Source: Rhipidocladum racemiflorum
Lineage: Eukaryota; Streptophyta; Magnoliopsida; Poales; Poaceae
DNA length: 64,000 bases
Direction of reading: 5' to 3'
Assembly (NCBI GenBank): GCA_036346355.1
Contig: CM070580.1
Coordinates: 61,892,854-61,956,853, forward strand
The translations under genes were made by a program, and so were the position numbers. Shown here one piece after another: positions 9,958 to 20,906 of the stretch. The stretch's first letter is position 1. Each line of letters begins with the position of its first letter. Below the pieces are notes generated by a model. The model had not been told where the DNA came from. It did not search any database and saw only the letters and a program-made list of their open reading frames with translations.

Positions 9958-10843
9958 ATTTATTAGATGAATCTCTAGAATTTGAAATAGAGCAAGTCAA
10001 TTCATCTACTAAATTACATTGAGTAGCAACATCTACTCTAGCGTTTGGGCTGCAAGGTATATAAAGCAATTCATTGCAAGGAGAAGAATTTATAATTCTA
10101 GATGACATGCAAGAATTTAACTCTAAGCATGGCACATCATCAAGAATATTGCAAGTTAATCCAACATCCACCTTGCAACTAGAGGTGTCTTTGAGAAGCA
10201 AATTTTCATGATCTAATTTTAGAGCATCATATGATTCTTGCAGTAAAGCAAGTTTTTCAATCAAATCATATGATTTTCTAAATTGCTTCTCAAGGCAATC
10301 ACGAAGAACCTTAATTGTAGAGATCAATTTAGCTTTGGAAGGTTCATCATTTACCTCATCATTACCTAGAGCTGTGAGGCAACGTGGCGAGGAGGAGGGT
10401 GACGAGGACTCATCATCACTTGAGATTGATGTGGAGCGATCATCATTTGAAGTCCGTATTTGTAAATCATCACTTTGATCAATCTTGGACTTGTCATGAT
10501 TCTTTTGGATGAGTGTCCACATGTCATGAGCCTTCTTGAGGTGGCACACCTTCTTCCGCTCGTCTTCGCTCAATACGCCAAGAATGGCCTCTAGAGCTTG
10601 AGCGTTCTTTTCTTCACTTTGAGCATCCATTGTGCTATAGCCTTTATCTACAATGTTCCAAATGGAAGCATCAATAGATCTCAAAAACATTTTCATCTTA
10701 TGCTTCCATGGGCCATAATTAGAACCATTAAAGTACGGTGCCCAACCGGAAGCAATATGCACATAAGAGGATGAAGATGGAGCATTCAAATTATTATTAA
10801 TAGACATGCTAGCTCCAAGCTCACCCATCCCGTCTAGCGACAT
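9932..10843 (-). CDS. Copia gag, capsid part
   Basis: This 303-codon frame starts at the first ATG after the leader and PBS. Residues about 30-120 carry the plant Copia capsid signature: APYFNGSNYGPWKHKM, MFLRSIDASIWNIV and HDMWTLIQKNHD. This is the UBN2/DUF4219-like fold that assembles the virus-like particle. A serine-rich linker and a predicted coiled coil (about 170-215, LEKQFRKSYDLIEKLALLQE) follow. The frame ends where the nucleocapsid frame begins, with a 26-base overlap. I read this as one gag broken by a single frameshift, although programmed frameshifting cannot be excluded. It is the only protein of this element. Confidence 0.92.
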   Translation of the reverse strand: MSLDGMGELGASMSINNNLNAPSSSSYVHIASGWAPYFNGSNYGPWKHKMKMFLRSIDASIWNIVDKGYSTMDAQSEEKNAQALEAILGVLSEDERKKVCHLKKAHDMWTLIQKNHDKSKIDQSDDLQIRTSNDDRSTSISSDDESSSPSSSPRCLTALGNDEVNDEPSKAKLISTIKVLRDCLEKQFRKSYDLIEKLALLQESYDALKLDHENLLLKDTSSCKVDVGLTCNILDDVPCLELNSCMSSRIINSSPCNELLYIPCSPNARVDVATQCNLVDELTCSISNSRDSSNKCASTSSEF

Positions 10844-10884
10844 CCAAACTCTTAAAGCGGTTAAGCTTAAATATCAGAGACCTG

Positions 10885-10896
10885 GCTCTGATACCA
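10885..10896 (-). other. Primer binding site of the gag-only Copia element
   Basis: The minus strand reads TGGTATCAGAGC, complementary to the 3' end of initiator-Met tRNA, two bases inside the 5' LTR. It fixes the transcription direction as leftward. Confidence 0.96.
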
Positions 10897-10898
10897 AT

Positions 10899-13702
10899 TG
10901 AAAGGACCGGGATGTCGGCCTAGAGGGGGGGTGAATAGGCGATTACAAAATTATACCCAATTAAAATTAAACAAACAGAGATAATGCGGAAGCAAAGGGT
11001 ATAATTAAGTTTTGCAACTTAAACAATTTAGCCCGAGACAATTAACTCAGAGACTCCGGATATTTAGTCCGGATACTCCGGGTTATCCGGATACTCCGGA
11101 TCAATGTACCAGATACTCCGGATGATCCGGATAGTTCGGATAAAATACCGGATACTCCGGGTTGAGTGTCGCGGCCAAGAATTCAAGATCTAAGCAAACT
11201 AGAAGCAATCCACTTGAACAAGAAGTAAGTAAATACTACCAAGAACCTATATCAAGTAGAGAACGGGAGCCAAGCACAAAAACAAGATAGATCGGGGCTC
11301 CTAAATAAATCAACCCTATACAATCAACTCAATCACACATATAGGAAAGAATTCAAGCAAGTAATGAAAGAGATGAAATCGAAATGAAGATGGAGACACG
11401 AAGATTTTATCCCGAAGTTCGGATCCTTGAGGGGATCCTACGTCTCCGTTGAGGCGGCTCGGTCACACTTGAGCCGGGGTCTCTTTCAACCCTCTTCCTC
11501 CCGGTGTTGCACAATGCACTCGCCGGTCTTCACTTCTTTGATTCCTTTCCTTGCGGAGGCGGAATCGGACCTTCACAAACCTTCGATAGCCTTCCACACA
11601 AAGCTTGGAAGCTCACCGGCAACTCCTAGCCGTCTAGGAGACCTCAACCTCCAAGAGCAACAAATGCTCCCGAAGAACTCACTTAGAGTCCACCTCAAGT
11701 GCTCAACACACTAATCACACTCAATCCGATCACTACCCACTCTCACACCCAAACCTTCACTCAAAAGGGATCACTAAGATCTAGGGTTAGAGGGGCTTTT
11801 GGGAGCTCAAGATCACTAAGAATAACACTTCAAAGCACCAAGGAACCAGATCCACTCCTCAAATCAATTCTCAATCCAAACACTTCTCTCCACTACCCAA
11901 CCCTTCACAAAAGGGGATCACTAAGATCTAAGGAGTAGGGAGGAGTATTGGGGGCTCAAACACTCACAAAGAACACCTCTAATACCCAGCAAAACATCCC
12001 CCAATGGCTCCTTTGAAGTGGGCAAGAAGGGGGCTTTAAATAGAGGAACCCCAAAAACTAGCCGTTTGGACCGAACTGGTCAACCCGGAGACTCCGGATA
12101 ATTAACCCGGACACTCCGGATCATCCGGACACTCCGGATTGTCCAGATACTCCGGATAACCCGGAGACTCCAGGTTAAATGTCCGGATACTCCGGATCTC
12201 CCAGGCAGCACTCAGCAGCCCGACGAAAACGGGCATAACTTTTGATCCCGGACTCCGATTTCGGCGAATTCGGACTTTTCGGAAAGCTATGAACGGTGGC
12301 TATCCAACTAACAAGGTCTCACTACCCAAATTCCAAAGGATAAAATCAGATTGCACAAAGAATCCACAAGGTGACCTCAAATTCTCACTTTCCGAAACTA
12401 ACAACACTTCTAACCCTCACACCAACCCACCTACACCTAGGTGAACAAAGTGTGACTTGGGTTTCTCAACCTTAGACAAGGATAGACCACTTTTGAGCAC
12501 TTGAGACTTATCTAAGTGATTTCAACGATTGCATCCCTCTTAATAGTACGGCAATCCTTAGACTCAAATTTAACACAAAATCTAAGTCTTACACTAAGCT
12601 TACATGCCGACTTCTTGGATGCACGGTGCATGATGACGCTTCCACAAAGATTGATGACGCCCTTCGTCTTGTCAACCTCGACGCGATTCACCTCATGAGA
12701 CTCTCATCTTCTCTGACCTTGACCTCGATCATCACCAAGACGATCCTCACGCCAAGTCGTTCTTGACTTAGTCCTCAGCTCTTGGTGACACCGCCGTCTT
12801 ATTTGACTTTGACTCGATTGTCATCCTTCAAACCATCTTGGTCATCATACACACAGCTTTGGGACCTAACTCTTATCAAAGCACTCAAAGAAACAGATTA
12901 GTCCCACAAGCTTAAAAGATATATTGAATAGATTGATAATAACAAGTGTTTCATATCAAGAAGCACAATATGAATGGAAACACTTGACAATAGAAATATT
13001 CTCTGCTAAGTGCATTATGATGAATATATGATTGATCTAACTGCACTAGAGAGATAATTGCCAATATGAAGAATCAATTAAATCATGGCAAGGACCACAG
13101 ACTTTGCTTAAATGAAGCACATGATAGAATATACGCGAATTACACATGTGCAAACAATATTTGGAATGCGAGTAAATAATGTGATCCAATTTTAGATTAA
13201 ACATCACTAAGAGAGGTGCATTAGAAGATACACAACTAAGACATGTATGCACCAAGTCAATATGAAGCAATGAAGTTTAACTCTAGTTAACACAAGCATA
13301 TTAAAAACAAAACACATAATGAACTCAAATGAATATATATATATATGCACAAGCAATTATGACATGAATCTATGTGCACATATGAAATCAACAAGTTACT
13401 TAGAGTTCAATATGCATTTGCTAAAGAGGAATGCAATGACAAATATGGAAGGAATACCGAGATTGCATACCTCATTTTTGCTTAACCATCCCAATTGATT
13501 TTCCTCTAAAATAGATGAGACTAATATTCAACTAGGCAATAAACATGTTAGTCTCATAACAATATAAATATATTAGAGGTTTGTCATTTGTTAAGCACTA
13601 AGTTAATATTTATACAATTACATTGATTGATATTACATGCGTTTGTCATTAATCGTTTGTCATTAATCACCAAAACAACATAAGTGCCTAGACGCACTTT
13701 CA
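10899..13702 (-). repeat. 5' LTR of the gag-only Copia element
   Basis: This is a 2,804-bp repeat of 2,266-5,033, slightly longer because of an additional TCCGGA unit near 11,080 and a 14-base duplication of CGTTTGTCATTAAT near 13,650. It would hold the promoter for leftward transcription. It is followed at 13,703 by the second CAGAG. Confidence 0.96.
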
Positions 13703-13707
13703 CAGAG

Positions 13708-14077
13708 AGTCAAGGCAATGCATCAAAGGCTAGCAGGATTGCTACAGCCGCTAAAGATACCTGAATGGAAGTGGGAGGAAATCGGTATGGACTTCATCAC
13801 CGGTTTGCTAAAGACTCAGGGAGGATATGATTTAATATGGGTCATCATGGACCGCTTCACTAAAGTCGCTCATTTTATCCCTATAAAGACTACTTACTTG
13901 GGAGATAAATTTGCAGAATTGTATATGACCAGAATTGTCTGTGTACACGGAGTACCAAGGAAGATTATATCGGACAGAGGTACCCAATTTACCTCGAGGT
14001 TCTGGAATAAACTGCATGAAGCCATGGGGACCCGTTTGAACTTCAGTACCGCATATCATCCGCAGACGGTTCGATAG
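13708..14077 (+). pseudogene. Gypsy-1 integrase catalytic core
   Basis: This continues the zinc-binding domain. The frame has WEEIGMDFITGL with the first catalytic Asp, YDLIWVIMDRFTKVAHFIP, HGVPRKIISDRGTQF with the second Asp, and AYHPQT. A TAG at about 14,075 interrupts it directly before TERVNQ, which carries the catalytic Glu. The core would insert the DNA copy into the host chromosome. It is not functional here. Confidence 0.92.
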
Positions 14078-14635
14078 ACTGAAAGAGTTAACCAGATTCT
14101 AGAGGATATGCTAAGAGCTTGTGCACTAGCTTATGCTGTCTCTTTGGATAAGAGTTTGACGTATGCTGAGTTCAACTACAATAATATTTATCAAACCAGT
14201 CTACAGATGCCACCATTTGAAGCCTTGTATGGTTGACCCTGTCAAACACCATTAAATTGGAATGAGACAGGCGAACGCCATGTATTTGGGCCGGACATTC
14301 TCCAAGAGGCTGAAGAACAGTTTTCCATGATCCGTGAGAGACTGAAGATTGCTCAATCAAGACAGAAAAGCTATGTGGATATTCGTTGTCGAGAGCTGAG
14401 ATTTGAACCAGAGGATTTTGTGTACCTTAGGGTTACACCTCTCCAGGGAGTTAGAAGGTTCCATGCCAAAGGAAAACTCGCCCCGCATTACGTTGGACCA
14501 TTTAAGATGTTGAGCCGCAAAGGCGAAGTTGCCTTCCAGTTGGAGTTACCGCAGTCTTTAGCGGGAGTACATGATGTGTTCCACGTGTCGCAACTGAAGA
14601 AGTGTCTTCGAGTGCCAGATGAATAAACACCGCTA
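14078..14635 (+). pseudogene. Gypsy-1 integrase C-terminal domain
   Basis: After the stop the frame continues TERVNQILEDMLRAC, then a second stop in FEALYG (near 14,235), then the GPY/F-type module: QSRQKSYVD, GKLAPHYVGPFKML and HDVFHVSQLKKC. These are standard blocks of chromovirus integrases. The open stretch 14,327-14,626 ends with a TAA that separates it from the chromodomain. Confidence 0.9.
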
Positions 14636-14835
14636 GAGTCAATAGAGCTACAGGAAGATCTGACTTACAAAGAGCACCCGGTAAAGGTTTTGGACACGAT
14701 GGATCGAGAGACCAGGAACAAGTCGACCCGCTTCTGCAGAGTCCAGTGGAGCAATCATTCAGAAAGCGAAGCAACTTGGGAGCGCGAGGAGGATTTGAGG
14801 AAAGAATTTTCGAACCTATTCCTTAGTCAGCCTTG
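14636..14835 (+). pseudogene. Gypsy-1 chromodomain
   Basis: The frame after the TAA reads KEHPVKVLDTMDRETRNKS, then RFCRVQWSNHSESEATWE and EEDLRKEF, ending at a TGA near 14,835. This is the C-terminal chromodomain of chromoviruses, which directs integration to particular chromatin. The aromatic cage is partly kept (W in VQW and TWE). The place and form fit the Tekay/Del clade. Confidence 0.85.
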
Positions 14836-14856
14836 AATCTCGGGGTCAAGATTTTG

Positions 14857-14868
14857 TTAAAGGGGAGG
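14857..14868 (+). other. Polypurine tract of Gypsy-1
   Basis: TTAAAGGGGAGG lies immediately before the 3' LTR, 20 bp after the end of the chromodomain frame. It is the plus-strand primer. Confidence 0.85.
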
Positions 14869-17800
14869 TTCGTAATACCCTAATTTTTTCTTTATATGAA
14901 ATAAAATTATATTTTGCACTTTTGGGAATTTTTGGAATTTTCTGGGATTTATTTTGAATTTATTCCTTTTTTAGATAATTAAATAATTAAAAGTTTTAAA
15001 TAAATTTTTGTTGGAAATATTTTATTTGAGTCCAAAATGTCTCAAGGTATTTTCCAGAATTTTTCTGGAATTTTTCTGATTATTTTGCTATTTTTCTTGA
15101 ATTATTTGAATTAATAGAATTATTTTTAAAATGTTAAATCGCTGGAAAATCCTAACGGGTTTCACTGTTCATCCGACAGGGCCAGACCCGAGTCTGCCTC
15201 GAGCCCGACCCAATCCGGACCGAGCCGGACCCAAACCCTAATAGTGCGACCGTTGGATCTTCATCCAACGATCGAGATTGCGCCACGCCACCCGAGCCCG
15301 TGCCCATGCGAACCCGTTCGCGCCCGACGCGATCGTGGCCATCTATCGTGGACACGTTTACGACTCAGATGCGGCCACATCACCGTGTCCGAGTCCTCGC
15401 CGAATTCCGCAGCCGCGCGCGTGTGGGCCTCATTTTTCGCGGATTTCGCGGACGCCGAGGACAGTATTTAATGCGCCGCCACCCATGTCGTGACCGTCAT
15501 TTCCATGTGCACCCGTAGCCTTATGCCACTGAGCTCCAACCACCGCTGCCAACCTGCAATCGCTCGCCAAAGCTGGAATCGTGTTCCGCCGCGGTTATTG
15601 CCTTTTTCTGCCGCCGTCGAGCTATCTCCGCTGCCACGGAGCCCAGATCTGGACTCCCCGTGTCGAGCACTTCGAAAGGGACCACTCACCTCACCAGAGA
15701 CGCGTGGAAATGCCGTTGGGACCTAGCTCCGCCGCGACATCGCCGAAACCCGCGAGTTCTGTCAACCATCCGATCAAGATCCAAGGGCTCAAGTTCGTCC
15801 ACGTCACCCGTACGAAATCCACGTTACGATTTTTTTAGATCTAATTTCAACGGTTGGATCTAGATCCAACGCACAGGATTGAGCCACGTAGCCCTTTGAC
15901 CACACTGTGCTAGATCCAATCGTAGCCGTTAGATCTAGATCGTATGGTTAGGGTTCACCCACGTTGTAGCACTAGATTAGATCTCGACCGTCCCATCCAA
16001 ATCGAATGGCCCAAATCGTGCCACGTGGCCGGGAGCTGAACCAGCGCGGTTAGCACAGCATCGCCGAGTCATCGCTGACGTCACGCGTGATGTCAGCGTG
16101 GGGCCCGCGTGTCAGCGTCTGGTCCAACAGCACCATGACATCATCCGTGACGTCTTGATGACGTCATGGTGGGGCCCGCGTGTCAGAGCCGTTCGGCCGA
16201 GCGTCATGATGTCAGCGATGACGTCATCCGAGTGGGTCCCCTGTGTCAGCGACACGTGTACCCATGGACTGGGTCCACGGTGGACCGAGACCAAGCCGTG
16301 GACTAAGCACGTGGGCCGGATGATGCAAGCATGACGTCATAATTTGATTTTTCGATAGAAAAATAATTTGGAGAAAATTCAAATCCCTCACTGATGTCAT
16401 GCTGACGTCATAATCGGATTTTTCAACAGAAAAATAAATGAATTAATTCGGTTTATTCTTTTATTTGATTTTTCAAAATTCAGACGCTTATAACTTTTGC
16501 GTTTTAACTCTGATTTGAGTGATTCTAATTTCTAAATTTTTATAAAATTGAGATATATTTAATGGTGAATTTTATTTGATTTTTTGGACACTTTTTATCT
16601 ATTGTTTAATTATTTATTGCTATTTGCACACGTTACGAGTAGACGTTGAAGTGCCCGAAGGCTTCGAAGGTGAAGTTTTGACCCAGGAGCTAGCTCATGA
16701 CCAAGAACAAGTACTTTTTGAAGGCAAGTTATGCTTTGATCATATTGTTCCCACTTTGGAAATTATTTTGATTTAAATTATTGCATGGTAATTTAACTAG
16801 AAGATGTTTTGATTAATTCTGGAAATTAGTTAAATGCCAATTTGTTGTATTCCACCTTTACATAAATAATTGTATGCCATGACCCCTTGTCACCCTCGTC
16901 TGGTTTAAGTAGTTGGACATTGTTAAATCGCCAACATGGGTATTTAGACCGATGTAGTATAACGCTTAGCCCAGCCACGTAGTCATGACATGATTTTGGA
17001 CAATCAAATGTTAATATTGACTTAATGAGATATTGAACCTATTTTTGAGAAGTATGATGTATTGTGACATTTATAATGGCACATGGTGCTTGGTAATCAA
17101 CTGGGTTTGATAAAAAGATTTAGACCGGGGAAAGCGGCAAGAATGATTGGGTGGGTCACAAGTGGCATCGGGGAAGTCATTTTGGTTCTTCGAGTAGTCT
17201 TGCCCTAGTCATCCTAAGGACTTAACCTTGCAAGCCTTTGATCTAAGTAAAACGTGAAACCACATGTCTGTAATGGGATGGACCTAGTTGAATAAGTTGC
17301 TAATAACTTGCTTGTGGAACCTCGGGGTGTCAACTACACTTTTTGTGTAGCTTGAAGGGAGAGCGTACCAGGGCTACGGCATGGTACCCGTCCAACGGTA
17401 TGTCGGTCCCATACTTCACCTCAACTGAGGGAAGGGATGGTGTATGGCAAAAACCAGAGAGGTTCACTTGTAAAGTTTGTGGTTTATGAAAGGCCTTGTT
17501 ACGATCATTCTACTTTGTGGTGTTTGACTGTATCTTGTGGGTAAAGTGCATAACCTCTGCAGAGTGTAAAAATCTATTCGAATAGCCGAGTCCGTGGCAC
17601 TCGACACTACTCGAGGATTACAGTCAAGGGTTAGACTTTCATGAAAACAACTTGGACTTGAAAAGTTTGGTTGGGTTTATTGATGACGTTGATGGAAATG
17701 TGGATTTGGAAAGGGAAGGTGTTTACTTAACTCCTGGAAAAGTTATGGATATTATATTTGCTTTTACTGCTTTCGAATCTACTTATGCTACTTGTTAAAA

Positions 17801-18272
17801 GTTGTTTTGTTGTAAATGAACCATGAAACATTCCTTTGTACTAAGCCATGCATGTAGAATATTAGTTTGCATTCTGTGCATGACTTGCTGAGTACCAAGT
17901 ACTCACCCCTTGCAACTACAACATCAGTTGAAGAAGAAGCTATACCTGCTTTGGAGGCGGAGCTCCAGGAAGATCCGGCTAACTAGGGAGCGAGCCCAAT
18001 TAGTTGCCTGTGGTATAATGAATTGCGCCGTGATGTTTATTTTCTTTCCGCTGCAGTTATATCTTTTAATAAGTTTTCGCCCTGCATGGCGTACTCTTGT
18101 AACTTGACCATAAGGTCAAGCAACCAGTTTGGTTATTTTAATTAAAGTACTTTACTATTATCGATGTGTATGATTGTGATATTTACCGATGTTGAGACTG
18201 TGTGCACTAGTGTGATCCTTGACTAGTGCTGAATACACAGAGTGTCCGGATTTGCAAATTCAGGTCCCGACA
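14869..18272 (+). repeat. 3' LTR of Gypsy-1, about 3.4 kb
   Basis: It begins at the PPT with TTCGTAATACCC, so the expected TG start is mutated, and ends GGTCCCGACA. It has an AT-rich first part, a GC-rich block (15,150-16,330) holding the TGACGTCA cluster, and an AT-rich end. Small GC-rich frames such as 15,244-15,863 overlap in all phases and show no family motif, so I do not call genes. An inverted repeat CTACACTTTTTGTGTAG lies at about 17,335. The left boundary is uncertain by one or two bases. Confidence 0.88.
16076..16410. promoter_or_regulatory. Cluster of TGACGTCA palindromes in Gypsy-1 LTR
   Basis: Perfect TGACGTCA occurs at 16,076-16,083, 16,159-16,166, 16,219-16,226, 16,332-16,339 and 16,403-16,410, with near matches such as TGACGTCT (16,148-16,155) and TGATGTCA between them. 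This is the core bound by plant bZIP factors of the TGA class. GTGGGGCCCGCGTGTCAG is repeated alongside. A role as an enhancer is inferred. Confidence 0.6.
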
Positions 18273-18670
18273 GCAATGCTATCAAAACCAATATGACAGA
18301 TGCGAGAATGCCAAATATTGGCCTCACATTTATTCAAACCAGTTGCAATATTCATATTATAATAGGACTCTAGAGTACTTAGACGGAACAAGCCTCCACT
18401 CTCATAGCCTTTACCAAAGAAGTTCCCAAACATAGACATTACAACTTTATTTGACTCAAAGACTAGCTTATAACCATCCCTGCATAGGAGAAAACCACTA
18501 ACGAGGTTCTTTTTTATTTTTGGCGCATGCTGCATGTTCTTCAAGTGGACAATCTTCCCTAAAGTAAGCCTCCGATCTACCATACCAACACCAAGAACAG
18601 AAGCATGCTTGGTACGAACAAAATAAGGAAACATCAGTGCATGCCGAGGAGGAAGGCCAGTAAGGTTCAA
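18273..18670 (-). pseudogene. Copia-1 fragment: GAG-pre-integrase region
   Basis: A minus-strand frame of about 130 codons carries motifs of the Ty1/copia segment between protease and integrase: LKNMQHAPKIKKNLVSG, CRDGYKLVFESNK, GGLFRLS and the zinc-finger start IWHSRICHIGFDS. It is cut at 18,273 by Gypsy-1 and fades at the other end. Only this piece of the element is in the window, with no LTR recognised beside it. Confidence 0.85.
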
Positions 18671-19131
18671 TCACTCAACACAACAGTGCAGAGATCAGAT
18701 AGGAGCAGGAAGAATAGAGTAGGAATTCAGCATGTCTGGCTTGGACGTCTCCAGGTGTTTAAATATACACGCATCACTAATTGACAGTGTTATGTTAGTT
18801 GAATGCGGCAGTTACTAGTAACTGATAGCATAATGTCAATTAACTCACTAGAAACTGAGCATTTAAATAGAATGAATAGAGGGATAATTGCAAGTACACC
18901 CTATGTCATCCTCATGCCAAGTGTCACATTAATCAAGAGGTGGCAAGGACTCCACCTTTTAAGTTGCCTTCCCTCCACTTGGCTAGACAATATGGTACTA
19001 AACCATGGATGCTTTGGAATTAAAAGAAATGGGCCACTCATGGGCTAATTTCTAACACACACAAAGAATTTAGTCGTACCGTACTGCAGATTTTGGCACG
19101 GGCAGCGCGGATTCTTTTCGGTGAGGTGCGG
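18671..19131. other. Unassigned sequence between Copia-1 and solo LTR
   Basis: About 460 bp of AT-rich sequence with no open frame of note and no recognised repeat. It may be the remainder of the Copia-1 host region. Confidence 0.5.
19127..19131. repeat. TSD TGCGG of solo LTR, left copy
   Basis: TGCGG occurs here and at 21,644-21,648, directly outside the LTR ends. It proves that the LTR integrated as part of an element and later became solo. Confidence 0.95.
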
Positions 19132-19796
19132 TGTGACACTACGGAATGTCGAGACACCGTAAAAGGTGAAATTAGAGAGTGTGACTTTATAAAATGTGAA
19201 ATTAGGGAATAAAACTTTACGGTATGCAGTTTAATCGCGTTTCCGGGCCGATTTCGGGAGTTTGGGCCTTTCCGGGGCGAATTGGGCCTTTGGGGGGAAC
19301 CCACTTGGGCCAAAGGGGGGAGTTATTAGCCCATGTGGGGGAGGGGGGCAGCAAACTCCTGCCCATGCGCCCCCTCCCCATGCCCTAGGGCGCCCCACCC
19401 CCTTGCTCTCCTCCCCAAGACGCCGCCCCACTCCCTCCCCTCCTAGCCGCCCCATCTCCTTCCCCTTGTGGCGCCTCCACCTTTAGCCAAAGACCTTGGC
19501 TGTGATCCAACCCCTCCCCTCGCTGCCATGACATGTCTACGTGCTGCCCTCGCTGTTTGGAAGAACCGCGACGAGGGATCCCGAAGGATTTGGCGCGTGG
19601 GAGCGAGATCGGGTGATCGAGAGACATTCTTCGTGTTCGTCGTTCGTCGGACTAAGGTATGTCCATGGGGAAACCTTGGGGAAGGTCTAGGTGCTGTTCT
19701 CATGGTATATTTGGAGTTTTTAGATCAAGAGGACGTGCTGCCATGGATTAGATCTGAAAAGAACTAGAGTTCGTATTGTACTCAGTTTCGGGCAGA

Positions 19797-20345
19797 TTTG
19801 GAGTCCGTTTTAGGGGGTGCGATTTCGCAATTTTAGCTTCGGAATTTGGCCGACCGCCTGTTGAATAAGTTGTAGGTATCGACAAGTCCTATTTTGTTTA
19901 TTTTTTTGAGAATTTTTGGAGTTACGGTCTGAAAGTTATGGCCGTTTTGGTGGGCACTGTCCAATCTGTGCCGAGGTTGGGACAGTCTGTGTTCAACATT
20001 AGATTAAACTAATTTAGAGTCCGAATTTGGACGGCCGCCTGTTGAGAAAGTTGTAGATAATTGAATTATCTTTAATTGGAGTACAAGAAGTAGAAATTCC
20101 ACCCAGCCGTTTGGTAGTTATGGCCGTTTTACCGAGCGCTGTCAAATCTGTGACGAGATTGGGACAGTTCGTGTTCAACGTTAGATTAAACAATTTTAGA
20201 GGACGATTTGTTTTTTCCCAATACTTAGAAAAAGCTAGGAAATTTCCTAAGCTTCGCGATGGTGTACTCGTTTAATCAATTTGGAGTCTTAGAACAGAAG
20301 TTATGCCCTTTGGAAGGCTGCTGTCCTGAAGGGACAGATTTGCTG
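19797..20345 (+). repeat. Three diverged internal units in the solo LTR
   Basis: Units of roughly 170-200 bp share the order TTAGATTAAAC, GAGTCCGAATTTGG, GAAAGTTGTAGATAAT, AGTTATGGCCGTTTT and GGGACAG. The third unit is the most divergent and ends in a TGTCC/GGACA inverted pair. Confidence 0.7.
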
Positions 20346-20867
20346 TTTTCTGATTTTAGGAGTTGTAAGCGAAGTCGGGGTAGTGGGATGTATGTGTACT
20401 GTTTTATGGGCTTGATTTGAGTGTGTGGCACGTGTTTGCAGGTGGTGTGCCTCCGGGAGTGCCCTCAACCTCTCGTCACTCCGTTGCCCGCAATTGAAGG
20501 CAAGTGTGTTGTGTGGATTGTATGCTATATGTGTTGCTAGTTGTGCTTCATAGTATTTGGAATAGATAACATGTTGTCTTGCCATGAATTACATGTATTG
20601 CTTGATATGAAGCCATTATGCCATGATTTAAATGTACTTATTGTTGATAAGTGGATTACATGCCATGTGATGATATGCAATACTCCTATATATGTGTACG
20701 TTGTTGTCCATTTTGCATACATGGCATATTTTCATGGCCGGCCGGTGAGATAAGTCATAACTATTTCGGGAGGGTCGGTGAGAACCGTTATGACTAGTCC
20801 GGGGCTATTCTTGAGTAAGACCTACATCGTGATTCCATCTACCGTGGTGAATGGAAGCGAGTGATAG

Positions 20868-20906
20868 GCACCCTCCATCTTCAGGATGGAAGGGGGAAAA
20901 GGGTGC
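20868..20906. repeat. Conserved hairpin in the LARD-family LTR
   Basis: GCACCCTCCATC and GATGG.....GGGTGC can pair around TTCAG. The same structure appears in the other copies, for example 51,319-51,360 (inverted) and 56,946-56,985. Confidence 0.65.

Larger units (their letters stand above)
2266..13702 (-). mobile_element. Gag-only Copia retrotransposon (TR-GAG type), complete
   Basis: This 11,437-bp element lies on the minus strand inside Gypsy-1 integrase. Its parts in element order are the 5' LTR (10,899-13,702), the PBS (10,885-10,896), a Copia gag (8,987-10,843), about 4 kb of non-coding sequence, the PPT (5,034-5,050) and the 3' LTR (2,266-5,033). A perfect CAGAG duplication flanks it. 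No protease, integrase, RT or RNase H was found in any frame of the interior, so it must use the enzymes of another element. The two LTRs look almost identical by eye, which suggests a recent insertion. The architecture matches what has been called TR-GAG in plants. Confidence 0.93.
13703..18272 (+). mobile_element. Gypsy-1 chromovirus, right part
   Basis: This is the continuation of the element cut at 2,265: integrase core, integrase C-terminus, chromodomain, PPT and 3' LTR. The reading frame across the insertion is consistent once the CAGAG duplication is discounted. The element itself lies in a Copia fragment that starts at 18,273. Its expected target duplicate GCAAT (18,273-18,277) has a partner outside the window. 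Confidence 0.93.

Noticed and set aside
10885..10896. Possible tRNA-like sequence at PBS sites
   Set aside because: Only the 12-17 bases complementary to a tRNA 3' end are present. No cloverleaf or A/B box is found around any PBS.
15244..15863. Cluster of GC-rich frames on both strands
   Set aside because: High GC content lowers stop frequency in the Gypsy-1 LTR. Frames overlap in all phases and lack any domain.
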